From: Ascaphus truei
Lineage: Eukaryota > Chordata > Amphibia > Anura > Ascaphidae
Direction: 5' to 3'
DNA length: 64,000 nt
NCBI GenBank assembly: GCA_036426205.1
Contig: CM071568.1
Location: 39,544,066-39,608,065, forward strand
The stretch's first letter is position 1, and each line of letters begins with the position of its first letter. This document shows, in pieces, positions 54,720-64,000 of the stretch. The position numbers and the translations under genes are program-made. A model generated the notes under the pieces. It saw only the letters and a list, made by a program, of their open reading frames with translations, made no database searches and was not told the DNA's origin.

Positions 54720-56325
54720 TATTTTGTTTACCACCCACTATCTCCCCCATCCCCCTCTCTTCATCCATCCCCCTCCCGCCCCCAAACTCTTTCTTCCCAA
54801 TCCCCTTCCTTGCTCTCCAACCCCCTCTCTCTTCCCCCATCCTCCTCAATCTCCCATCCCCCTCTCCCAAAATTTCCCATTCATTCCCTCTTCCATCCTC
54901 TCTCTCGGCCTCATCCCCTTCCTCTCCCAGACACTCTCTCTCCCAATCCCCTCCCTCTCTCCATCGCATGCACTCCTTCTCTCCACCCCCATCCCCTCCA
55001 CTCTCTCCCCAACCTTCTCCACCCATCAATTCCCTCTCCACCATCCCCTCCCTCGCACTTCTCATCCCTCCCCTAACCTCTTTCTCCTCAGCCCCCTCTC
55101 ACCCCATCTCTCCTCTCTTCCCACCCATCAACTCCCTCTCTCTCCCCCATTCCCTCTCTCCCATCCCCAGTCAGTATATCTTCCCCATCCCCTATCTCTT
55201 CTGCATCCCACTTATCCCCCAATCCCCTCTCTCACCTCCAATTCCCCATCCCCTCCCACTCTCAACCCTATCCATTCTCTCCCCCCATCTCCTTGCTCTT
55301 TCCCCATGTGACAGGGTATCTTTCCTGTCTAGAGACTTTGCTGGAAAAGCCTATCATTAGCTACTGAATCTGGAGGGAACTGGTTAATCTGCAGCATGAA
55401 GTAATTCATTAGTTTCCACCTGGCTCATTAGCAGACTTTAAAAACTCTGCAGTAGTGACTGCAAGGATCCTCTGAGCCAGGAAGCTGAGTGCACCTGAAC
55501 CACACAAGAGGAACCATGCTGTCAGACCTCCTGGGGTCTCTCCATCTCTCCTCTCTCTCCACCATCCCCTCCCTCTGCCCCTTTCCCTCCATCTCTTCCC
55601 CATCCCTCGCTCTCCCCCAATCCTCTATCCTCTCCCTTTCACCCCCCCATCCCCTACCTTTCACCCCTTCCCCCACTCTCCCCATGCCCTGTCCCCCTCT
55701 CTCTCACCCATCCCCTGTCCCCCTCTCTCTCACCCATCCCGTCCCCCTTCATCTTTCTCTCTCCCTTCCCCCCTCCCCTTCCCCTTTCTCTCCCCCCATT
55801 CCCCTCATATCCCCCTTTCCCTTTCTCTCCCCCTTCCCCTCTCTCTCTCCCACCCCACTCTTTCCCTTACCTCTTTTGCCCCTATACCATCTCTTTGCCT
55901 CATCCCTTTTCTCTCCCCAATACCCTTCCTCTCTCACTCTCCATCCCCCCCTCTCCCCCTTCCTCTGCCCTTTCCCAATCTGCTCTCTCATTCACTCCCT
56001 ACCATTGTCTCTCTCTCTCCCTTTCCCCAATTCATTCTCTCCCCCAATCCTCAATCTATTCTCTCACCCCATTGCACTCCCTTTCTCCACCCCATCTCCT
56101 CCCTTTCTCCCCCTTCTCTCCCTATCTCCTCCCCCTTCCCATTTCTCTCTCCCCTGACCCACCCTTCCCCTTTATCTCCCCTCCATCCCCTATCCCCCTT
56201 CTCCATCACCTCTCCCCCATCCTTCCCTCGCTCCCTATCCCCATCCCTTTTCTATTCCCTATCCCCTCCCTCACTCCCCATTCCATTTCCCCTATCCTCA
56301 TCCCCATCCCCACCTTCTCCCCTGT
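54720..56325. repeat. C/T-rich tract (degenerate minisatellite)
   Basis: Nearly pure pyrimidine on the plus strand, built on ccatcccctctctc-type words. It is interrupted at 55309-55530 by a non-repetitive insert with TGACAG and CTGTCA near its ends (tgacagggtatctttcc...gaaccatgctgtca). The 289- and 222-codon Ser/Pro/Leu/His frames are artefacts of this composition. Confidence 0.85.
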
Positions 56326-56840
56326 TGTTGTTCGCAAACTCACAAACACATGTTCATTGATAATGAGTAGTTTATTGCCTGTACATACAGCACAGAGTAT
56401 GATCATACACCGAACGTTTACAAGACTCACTGCCACGGGAGGGCCCAAGCAGGCTTAATATACATTTTAGATTCCTTTGTTTAACATAGGTTACTAGGCA
56501 GAATATATAATTTACATAATACAATGCATTCCCTATACACAAGGGGATAATCCTCTAATAAACCAATCAAATTACAGGTCTCCAAAGATCAATTTATCTA
56601 ACATTAACTGGTTCTTTTAGCTGACCACAACACTTGAGTGTTTGAGCAACAAGGCATAGTCCATATCCCCCCCCCCCCCCTCTGGAGCAAAGTTAATTCT
56701 TGCCACAACACGCATACTGACATATAACACATACAAAGACAAAATGGTATCCACACACTGCTAACAATTTCCTCTCCGTAGACCCCCCCCCGTTTCTGTA
56801 ATATCAACAGTCTATTAATTTCAGCAATATTACTTCATCG
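56326..56840. other. Non-repetitive island inside the C/T tract
   Basis: Starts tgttgttgttcgcaaactc and returns to C/T sequence after cttcatcgca. Contains C runs at 56668-56681 and 56783-56791. This could be an inserted LTR-like element, but no target duplication was found. Confidence 0.35.
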
Positions 56841-59440
56841 CACCCTTCCTCTCCCCTTTCTCTCCCATCCCCTCTCTCTCTCGCTCTCCCATCTAATATC
56901 ACAATAATACTCAAGAGAAATATTAATTTATTGAGATGTACGTAATTACCAAAGTGATTTGGATTTGCAAATTACTGTATCATGTGAACTGTATATCAAA
57001 AACGAAGCTACTTAGGCCTAGACTTTCTTGTTGCATAATGAATCTTATATGAACATTATTTTCAACTGTTACAGATCCAGTAACATAGTGGCAAAGTATT
57101 TGCAATGCCAACTAATAAGTATGTTGGCTATTATTAGGCTGACATCTATAGTAATGTAATATACTGTAGCTAGCGATGTTGTCAACGGCAAGCAATCTAA
57201 ACATTTACTTCTAAAGGATATCAAATGTACGTTTATTGAAGTTAATTATAACTGTGAAGATTTGGTAGTGTACTGAAATGGAAACACCCTTCTATTTTAA
57301 CAACCTGGAACCTACATACTACATTCACAAAATGTGGAGTATGGTATTCATTAATGTCATAGAAAACGGTGAAAGGTCACAGCAGTGGCCTAAAAGATTC
57401 CTATTTGCACTCGCTAAACCAGAAATGCTAGGCTGGGAAAGATTCAATCCTTGGAGTAACCTCCATAGCCATACATAAACAATATTAAAATCACATTTAT
57501 TTAACATATATTCAAGAAATCTTAATTATTAAAACGCCACTATGTGGCTCCAGGGGGGCACAGAGAGAAAGGTGAGTCGTCAGTGAGTGCTTATAAACTC
57601 ATCTGGACAATGAGAAACTCCAATTGAATTCAGGGCAATGTACACATAATATATACTCCTTATTGAGCTCTCTACAACAGTTCACTGTATGCTAACAGTT
57701 CTGCGTATGCCCTATATACTGTGAATGGAAGTCCACAAGGGTAGAGATTGCTGCTGTATTGGTTATCCCCTATGGGGCTATATAGTACTTGTATGACGTC
57801 ACCCTATATAATATGCAGATAACAAAGTATATGCACCCCCAGTTCTGACACTTTGTAGTCATGTATCAGGTGTATGGATTGGGAAATGTTGATGCTATAT
57901 AATATATGATAATATACCGATGTTGATATTTTTTTATAGTTTTTCTATGTCCTCCCACTCATGTCCTAAAATCACGGTAAATGACCGTCATGGAATAATT
58001 AATCACTAAAATATAGACTTCAACCTCTGATTTTTTCAGTGAATTGTGTAATATATTTTGCTACAATTTTATTAATGTAAATCTTATAATACAATACGGG
58101 AGGCTTTTTTTTTTTTTTTGCACCCTATCACCAGAATTCCTCTTGTGCATGGGTATCAGCTATGGTAGATCACAGACACTTTTCTATGTTCTTTGAGTTA
58201 TCATACAGTATTTGCATCAAGTGAATCCCCTCCTTCAGTCAGAATTATCATAACTTAGAGAAAGTGCCCATCTTGGAACTAATTGTGCAGGATCTAACCG
58301 GCACCCTTCCCCATTAAGCCGTGTACTTAAGAATCTGTTGGATCTGTTTTCCAAAGTAAATGTGTTTACACATTATGAGGCCAAAAAATGCATCCGATTA
58401 TTAAGAAAAAGAGAAACAATTATAAATATAAATATATAAATGGTGCATTTCCCCCCAATTGTATTTTTTGACATACACAAAATCACCCAGCTGATACAGA
58501 ACAAAGTGATAAGACGTTTTTTTTAATATATCTCAATAGAATTCTCTACATGTACAACCAAAAAACGAACAATGGGCCTTAGTCAAAAAAAATCATTTGG
58601 ATACCTGAATCTTCTTACCACACTTCCATTACATTTGATTCCTCATTGCGTCTACTCTCAATACGTTTTTTTTATTTTTCCAATTGGTGTTACTGACATT
58701 GCTTTCTCCTTAGGGGTTATTTTATATCTGTCAAAGCAGAGGGAAACAAAGGCGAAATGATTGGTTTAAACTCTGAGGAGGATCTGTATGTTGGAATTGG
58801 ACTTCGTTTGAATGGAAGGACATAACACACAGGATCTGAAACGCTGCACATTTTGGGACAGAGTTGAACAATGCTGGAACTGGTGTTCTACATCTCCCGC
58901 TCCTACCAACACCTACACACAAAAACCTTTAAACAACATAAAAAATAGTATTTTATGTCGTTTCTTTTAAGAGAAAGTTGAGTGCGTTTTTTAAGATTTA
59001 CAAAAATTGTTACAAAAAAAAAAAGTGCACCATAGGGTCAGGAACTAGACAGCCTCTAATATACAGTATGTTACTGCTTGTGGGCTCAGTAAAATATACC
59101 AAGTGTAGTAAAAGAGCCTGTTCGCCTTATTATTAGAAAGCCTGAATATAAGATGTGGGACGATACAAGTTCCCCCTACGTGTTCACTTGGAACAGGTTG
59201 ACCGCTGGCCCGGGCAAGGGGGAATTTCCCAGAAGGGATTAATGCAATGGGATTCGTGTTTTGAATGGGACGCATAACAGAGTTAATCTACGGCCGTCGC
59301 CTGTCTGTAAGAGCTTCAACAGAGAAGAGGGACTATTCTCTTTGGTCTCTGTGTCTCCCTGCACTGCTCTTACGCAGATCAGCCGCGGTGTATTTTTTTT
59401 TATTTTAATTAGTAGATAGTACATAGATTGCAGCAGTCAC
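56841..59440. other. No recognisable feature
   Basis: AT-rich. 58107-58121 is a T run. Short frames (76 codons at most) without known motifs. A short C/T tail of the preceding tract extends to 56892. Confidence 0.45.
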
Positions 59441-60123
59441 CGGCCGTAGGACATTTGGCATGGTATCGCTTTGGCCAAACAACTCCCGCCTCTACTGGAA
59501 CCTGCCACTGAAGCGATTCGACTGCCTAGAGCGTAGTGTCCTACAGTAAACCCCTACCTCAAGCTTTAGCTTAAACCTCCTACCCAAGCCCTTCCCTAAA
59601 ACTCCTAACCCAACCCTTACCGCTAACACCTCTAATCCAGCTCTTACCGTTAAACCCCTACCCCAGCCCTATCCTTAATATACCTCCTACCCCAAGCCCT
59701 TACCCTAAAAGTTCTCCTCTACCCCAAAAAGTACCCAAAAAAACCCTACCCCAAGTCCTTATCCTAAAACCCCTCTACCCCAAGCACCTTACCTAAAACA
59801 CCTAACCCTAAGCACTTACTCTGAAAAACTCCTTACCCCCAAGCCCTTACCTAACAAAACCCTACCCTAAGCCCTTACTTCAACCCCCCCACCCTTATAT
59901 GAACAACACTCTTATATTAAACCCCCTACCCTAACTGCTTAAACCCTTAAAATTAACCCTCTACCCTAAGAACTAAAACCCCTTAAAAACCCCTTACCCT
60001 CTACATAATAAATTACTTAGAAGCAAATAAGAAGCCAGCGGCGCAAAAAATCAAAAAAAAAGCACGGGTGGTGGTGGTCCTTCGGGTGTGGCAAAAATGG
60101 CGTGAACCAAATGTCCCATCCGT
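59441..60123. repeat. CCCTAA-like minisatellite between weak inverted repeats
   Basis: 59545-60005 holds about 17 degenerate 25-32 bp units, core ccctaccccaagcccttacc plus ctaaaa. Flanks: ccgtaggacatttgg (left, 59444-59458) and ccaaatgtcccatccg (right, 60107-60122), mutually inverted around gacatttgg. Probably a non-autonomous DNA element with an expanded internal repeat. The CCCTAA words recall telomeric repeats, but the period does not fit. Confidence 0.6.
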
Positions 60124-62339
60124 AGTTTTAAGAATCTCAGGAGATGAAATCAAGCATGATTTGTTTGTGCTATTTTTGTGCCAAGGGCATGGATTGTGTT
60201 TATTCTGTTTGGGAATTGTTTTTTCATTTAATAAGCTGCGCGATCATTGCTTCGTGGTCCGTGAGGATCATTGCTTTTGATTCAGTTGGATCATTGTTTC
60301 TATCCAGTGATGGGTTGACTGGGGATCAGTTGCCCAGGGCGTGTCTTCTCCGTAGGAGGGTAGGTAAAGGGGGTAGCGGGAGGGGGAGTAACCGCCTGTA
60401 ATTCCAAGTGGTTTCTACCCTAAGTAATATGGCTCAAACATGCGTAATTACCAAAACTCAATGTCTCTCAGCCCTCCTCGGAACAAAACCTCTCTCACTA
60501 CAGAGGGGAATTATTATGATCTGTGATAGCGCTGATTAACTTCAATGTGGGGTTGCACTGGACTGTCTTAGTGCTAGTGGAATCGTAGAGAGATAAGCAA
60601 ACAAAGGGTTTAAACAGAGTTCAATCTATTCCAAAGAGGTAAAGCCAGCTACAAACCCTATTTTGGTAATATGACCATTAGATAAATATGTATAATTGGT
60701 ACCAATAACTTGATTTTTGGAGGGTGTGTTTGTGTTTAGCCCCTCCGTTAAACAATGGCATCATGAGTATCTACTTTATTACAGTTTTGTTGTATTGAAC
60801 CTGCCATTATATAAACCTGAGATTATGATGACATGTTCTTAGCTTGTGTATTAAGTTTGCTTCATGTGGGAACAGTGGGTATCGGAGGCCGTTATAGTTC
60901 GGTGCTATAGTTTTTGAATGGGATCTTGCAATATTTCAATGGTTAAAATGCAATGGTTTATATCTTTTGTACGTTGTTTTCCTTTTACTTAGCTCAAACA
61001 CCTAATACACTATTACATAAAATGGGGTAGAAAATTAACCTAACTTTCACCTGATTGTCCCAGCAATACAACTCCTATTAATACATTGGTAAAAATCCAA
61101 AATGCTATTCAATTACTAGAGAGAGTTTGTTGGAGGTTTTTAACTTTAACCTCAACATATCTTTAATAGGTACTTATGCTCTGCACAAGAAGAAATATGA
61201 ATACACTAACTATATGTACATATACATTTACTATATTTATATATTCGTATACATATTAAATTGTATAGATAAAACAAGAGAGAATCCTATAATTATAATT
61301 TAAACTTCAACATCTATAATTGTAAAGTAATACTTTACTTAAATATTGACAACTTGTGTTTCTTTAAGGAACATCAGTACTGTATATTTAGCTGCAGAAA
61401 TTAGTGCCAAGTGAGATGAAACATACGTTGTGTTATCACAGGTCTCAGGCACCTATACAATATTCAATCAACTGACTATCATGGCCTGACCCATCAGGGA
61501 CCAGGGATGTAAACATTGTCATGGCAATACGGTCACCATGTGGAAATGTGGGTGCTCGTGATAAGTGATGCTGACAGGAAAGACTGTGACGGTCCAGAGA
61601 CCCTAAAACTAGGCCCCTCCACCTCCCTCGGCAATCAAGTTTAATTGTTCTGGTGGAAGAGTGTGGGCTTCGTAAACGCCATCCGACCCCCCGCTTCAGT
61701 TTAATAGCCAAGGCGCGACACCAAGCCTATGGACCCACTGGCAATGGGGGCATGTGCCCTGTTTCCGGCGGCCCCAATCCGCTCCTGTAACCTGTGTATC
61801 AGTGAGGGATGCAAATTTTAGCAGGACCTGGATGGCACAGTTGAACATGGTACTTGTATGCACTGCTTCTAAAGTTGACAAAATAACTGTATGTCTTATT
61901 ATCACATCACCTCAATGATGACTAGCTTTTTTATTTTTGGCAAAATCTTGTTATAATTAACATCTTCCTTTTTGACTAAATTCCCCAGGCCAATTCTGCT
62001 AACCACAGTTTAGAATGTGGAGTGGGTAAACATTTAAGCCACCCAACAACATTTAAATGTTGATTACCGGAGTTAACAGCTGTGGGAACAGCTCAGGTCT
62101 TTTGTACGTGCCAGTATCTCCTCCTGCTAGCACACAAGACACATCGCCTTGAGGCATTGTCACGTGAGTGAGGTGGGCAAGTAGGCCCGCAGTAACATGA
62201 TGGTCTGTGACAGGTAGGGGTAATGTGACGTCTTTTTAAATAAGGTCTAGCCGTTGCCATTAAGCCCTACATGTTGTCAATAATCCATGTGTATTGTTGG
62301 TATAGATATTTTGTGTGAATTGTTTTCGACCACTGCATA
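60124..62339. other. No recognisable gene
   Basis: Frames of 88 codons or fewer. The minus frame 61711-61445 (start MAIKLKRGVGWRLRSPHSST) has no family I recognise. 61480-61790 is more GC-rich than its surroundings and could be a retroposed or 3' UTR fragment. Confidence 0.4.
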
Positions 62340-62374
62340 CTGTATTCACAACACACACACACACATATAATAAT

Positions 62375-62700
62375 AGATAATCAAAAAAATAAATATGATG
62401 TATATCGTTCTGGTAGCAACGAAATGCCTTTTAATTTGTGGTGTGGAGCTTTCGAGATCACTAAGTCTCTGCTTTTCCGTCAATGTAAACATCGCAATTA
62501 TATCTAAATATATGTTAGAGGTATCCAGTACCGGTTATCGAGCTTCAATTAATCAAGAAATAATAGATGATACCGTCTGTGGTAACGAAATGCCTTATTT
62601 GTGGGACTGGGACCAATACCACAGAAGGCTGGGACCAATCAGATTGCCCATAGGGACAGTACGACAGTGCACCATACAACGGTTTCAGAATCTATAATCT
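62375..62700 (-). mobile_element. PLE terminal-repeat-like segment
   Basis: Minus strand: hammerhead-like motif (62486-62444), then aaaggcatttcgttgctacc, agaacgatatacatcat and atttatttttttgattat. The same ordered words occur at 37735-37810 on the plus strand. A second gtaacgaaatgcctt at 62581-62595 suggests partial internal duplication. Confidence 0.45.
62444..62486 (-). ncRNA. Hammerhead-like motif
   Basis: Minus strand: TTGACGGAA in place of CTGANGAA, stem II AGAGA...(G)ATCTC around CTTAGTG, then CGAAAGCTCC. GAAA is intact and stem II is convincing; the first core strand is imperfect. Confidence 0.4.
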
Positions 62701-62955
62701 ATATAATATATATCATACTATATATATCTATATAATAGATATATATCTAGAGTTCTCTCTATATATCTAGATAGAACCCCCTACCCTATAAGTGCCATCT
62801 ATGAATAGTACTGAATTATATTAGATATATTAGATATATAGGATATAGTATAGATAGATATATATATATATATATTAGATATAACTAATGATATAGAGTA
62901 TATATACTATATATATTATATATATAATATATATATACAGATATCTTAATCATAC
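62695..62955. repeat. AT-rich simple repeat
   Basis: Imperfect tatataga/atatctat repeats. No function evident. Confidence 0.9.
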
Positions 62956-63149
62956 TCCATAGACATCGATATCGTTAACTCTATAGTCTATATATGCTAT
63001 CATTCTGAAACAGTTTGTATGTGACTGTCCGCCTGTCCCTAGGGCAATTTGATGTGGTCCGCCTCTGCCAATCAGATCGCTCAGTCAGAACGGGCTCTCC
63101 TTGCCGTGGTGGTCTACAGTCGTAACCCTTACACACCACACACACGCGC

Positions 63150-64000
63150 GTGCCTCTTCCCAAGATGGCCATACCACACGAAGTTGCAACCAGCCGCCCA
63201 GGTAAGTTAGTACAAAATGTCCGCCTCACACTCCTCCGCAAGCATGCCGCTTCATACCACTGCCGTCTCACAACCTGCGCGTCCCGCCTCAACTGCCCAT
63301 GAACGAGCGGGGAATCACCAAGGCCGTGGAGCTCACAATAATCAAAATTATGGCACCCTTACCTCCTCCTATTTCAGGCGTCGCAACCTCCCGCTCAGGC
63401 CAGGACCCCACATGGCGCATCTCCTGCCGCCGCCTGCAACGCGTCCTGTCCGTCGATACGGAACGACCCATCCTGGGACCAACGATAGAGGGGGGAAACA
63501 GATGGCGGAACGAAAGGTAATGGTGCCACCCGTTCATAGAGGTCGGAACGGGTGGGGAGCGGACACGCGGAGCAGCCATCAGGAAGCGGGGGAGGGTGGG
63601 GAGAGAGAGGGCACGAGACCATCGGTTGGAACCGAACGGGGGAGGGGGGTGAGTAGAGAGGCCGCGCGCCACAGGGAACCAACGCAGGCCCTGGGGGGGA
63701 GCATCAGAGCCTCAGCGGGGGAACAGGCGTGTGGAACGCGGATGGGGGTGGTGGGGCAGGGGTTGCGGCAAGCGGAGAATTAAATTAAGACAAGTACATA
63801 TGCCCCCTGGATCCCCCTCCCTCCACCACGTCCCGCCCCATCCGCTCCACAAGCCCACCCCTCCCCCGCGCACGCACCCAGCTCCTCGACATCCGGAGAC
63901 ACTCCGCCCAGAGCAGCATACGAACTAGCACCCCAAGCCCTCCCCCTCTCACCTCACGCCCAAGCCCCACACACGCCACCACCCCCCCCCCCCACCCACG
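63150..64000. other. CpG-rich segment, possibly a LINE 5' UTR or promoter
   Basis: Abrupt rise in GC and CpG, with caagatggcc (63161), acagatggcgg (63499), an intron-like acceptor ctcctatttcag (63367), and donors caggtaagt (63200) and aaggtaatg (63515). The 188-codon plus frame (63217-63783) is rich in Gly, Arg, Ala and Pro with no known domain. It may be a 5' UTR like that at 20421-21560, or a CpG island. The window ends inside it. Confidence 0.35.

Noticed and set aside
54442..56458. Long Ser/Pro/Leu/His-rich frames (289, 222, 215 and 187 codons)
   Set aside because: C/T-rich tract lacks stop codons by composition and is open in several frames at once.
58775..58855. CTGAGGAGG...GAAACGC as a hammerhead
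   Set aside because: The two core strings are about 65 bases apart with no stem II bringing them together.
59545..60005. Interstitial telomere repeat
   Set aside because: CCCTAA words occur but the period is 25-32 bp and irregular, unlike (CCCTAA)n.
61445..61711. 88-codon minus frame as a conserved gene
   Set aside because: No recognisable family, no context, and length expected by chance.

Overview
The window looks like transposon-dense, non-coding DNA from an animal genome, most likely an amphibian and probably a frog. I infer this from the mix: L2/CR1-type and L1-type LINEs, Gmr1-like Gypsy elements with the integrase-before-RT order, Penelope-like elements (PLEs) carrying hammerhead-ribozyme-like motifs, hAT and Harbinger-like MITEs, a tRNA-derived SINE with an L2-like tail, and many minisatellites. 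The species cannot be fixed from the sequence. I found no intact host protein gene, rRNA, tRNA gene or CRISPR array. Nearly every longer reading frame that makes sense is a decayed transposon protein.

Layout. 1-5030: two damaged copies of one CR1/L2-type LINE, the first broken by a palindromic MITE and an inverted L2 fragment. 5040-8480: mostly unrecognised AT-rich DNA. 8485-16480: two Gmr1-like Gypsy copies in opposite orientation, one (+) at 8937-11560 and one (-) at about 15950-11690, the latter split by a 0.77 kb insertion. 16490-20400: LTR fragments, a Harbinger Myb-like relic and a minisatellite. 20421-26548: a nearly full-length but dead L1-type LINE with a tandemly repeated 5' UTR, ORF1, a 1.5 kb pyrimidine-rich inter-ORF region and a broken ORF2. 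27140-27385: SINE. 28160-31080: no recognisable feature.

31090-34667: an L2 fragment, then a solo LTR (TSD atgac) split by a PLE (14-bp TSD) that has a GIY-YIG endonuclease reading frame between 570-bp inverted terminal repeats. 35839-41760: Harbinger-like MITEs, a hAT MITE, another L2, and PLE-terminal-repeat-like segments. 43045-46110: a second PLE whose RT is split by a 1.7 kb foldback element (15-bp TSD). 46145-53605: palindromes, a solo LTR (TSD gcctg), a hAT element, and a second hAT element packed with four minisatellites. 54720-56890: a pyrimidine-rich tract. 59441-60123: a CCCTAA-like minisatellite between weak inverted repeats. 62340-62950: AT-rich simple sequence. 63150-64000: a CpG-rich segment cut by the window edge.

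The most interesting thread is a set of ten sequences fitting the hammerhead pattern CTGANGA - stem II - GAAA, on both strands and of differing sequence. At least three sit at the start of PLE terminal repeats next to a GIY-YIG or RT fragment. Nested insertions with legible target-site duplications allow much of the insertion history to be ordered.
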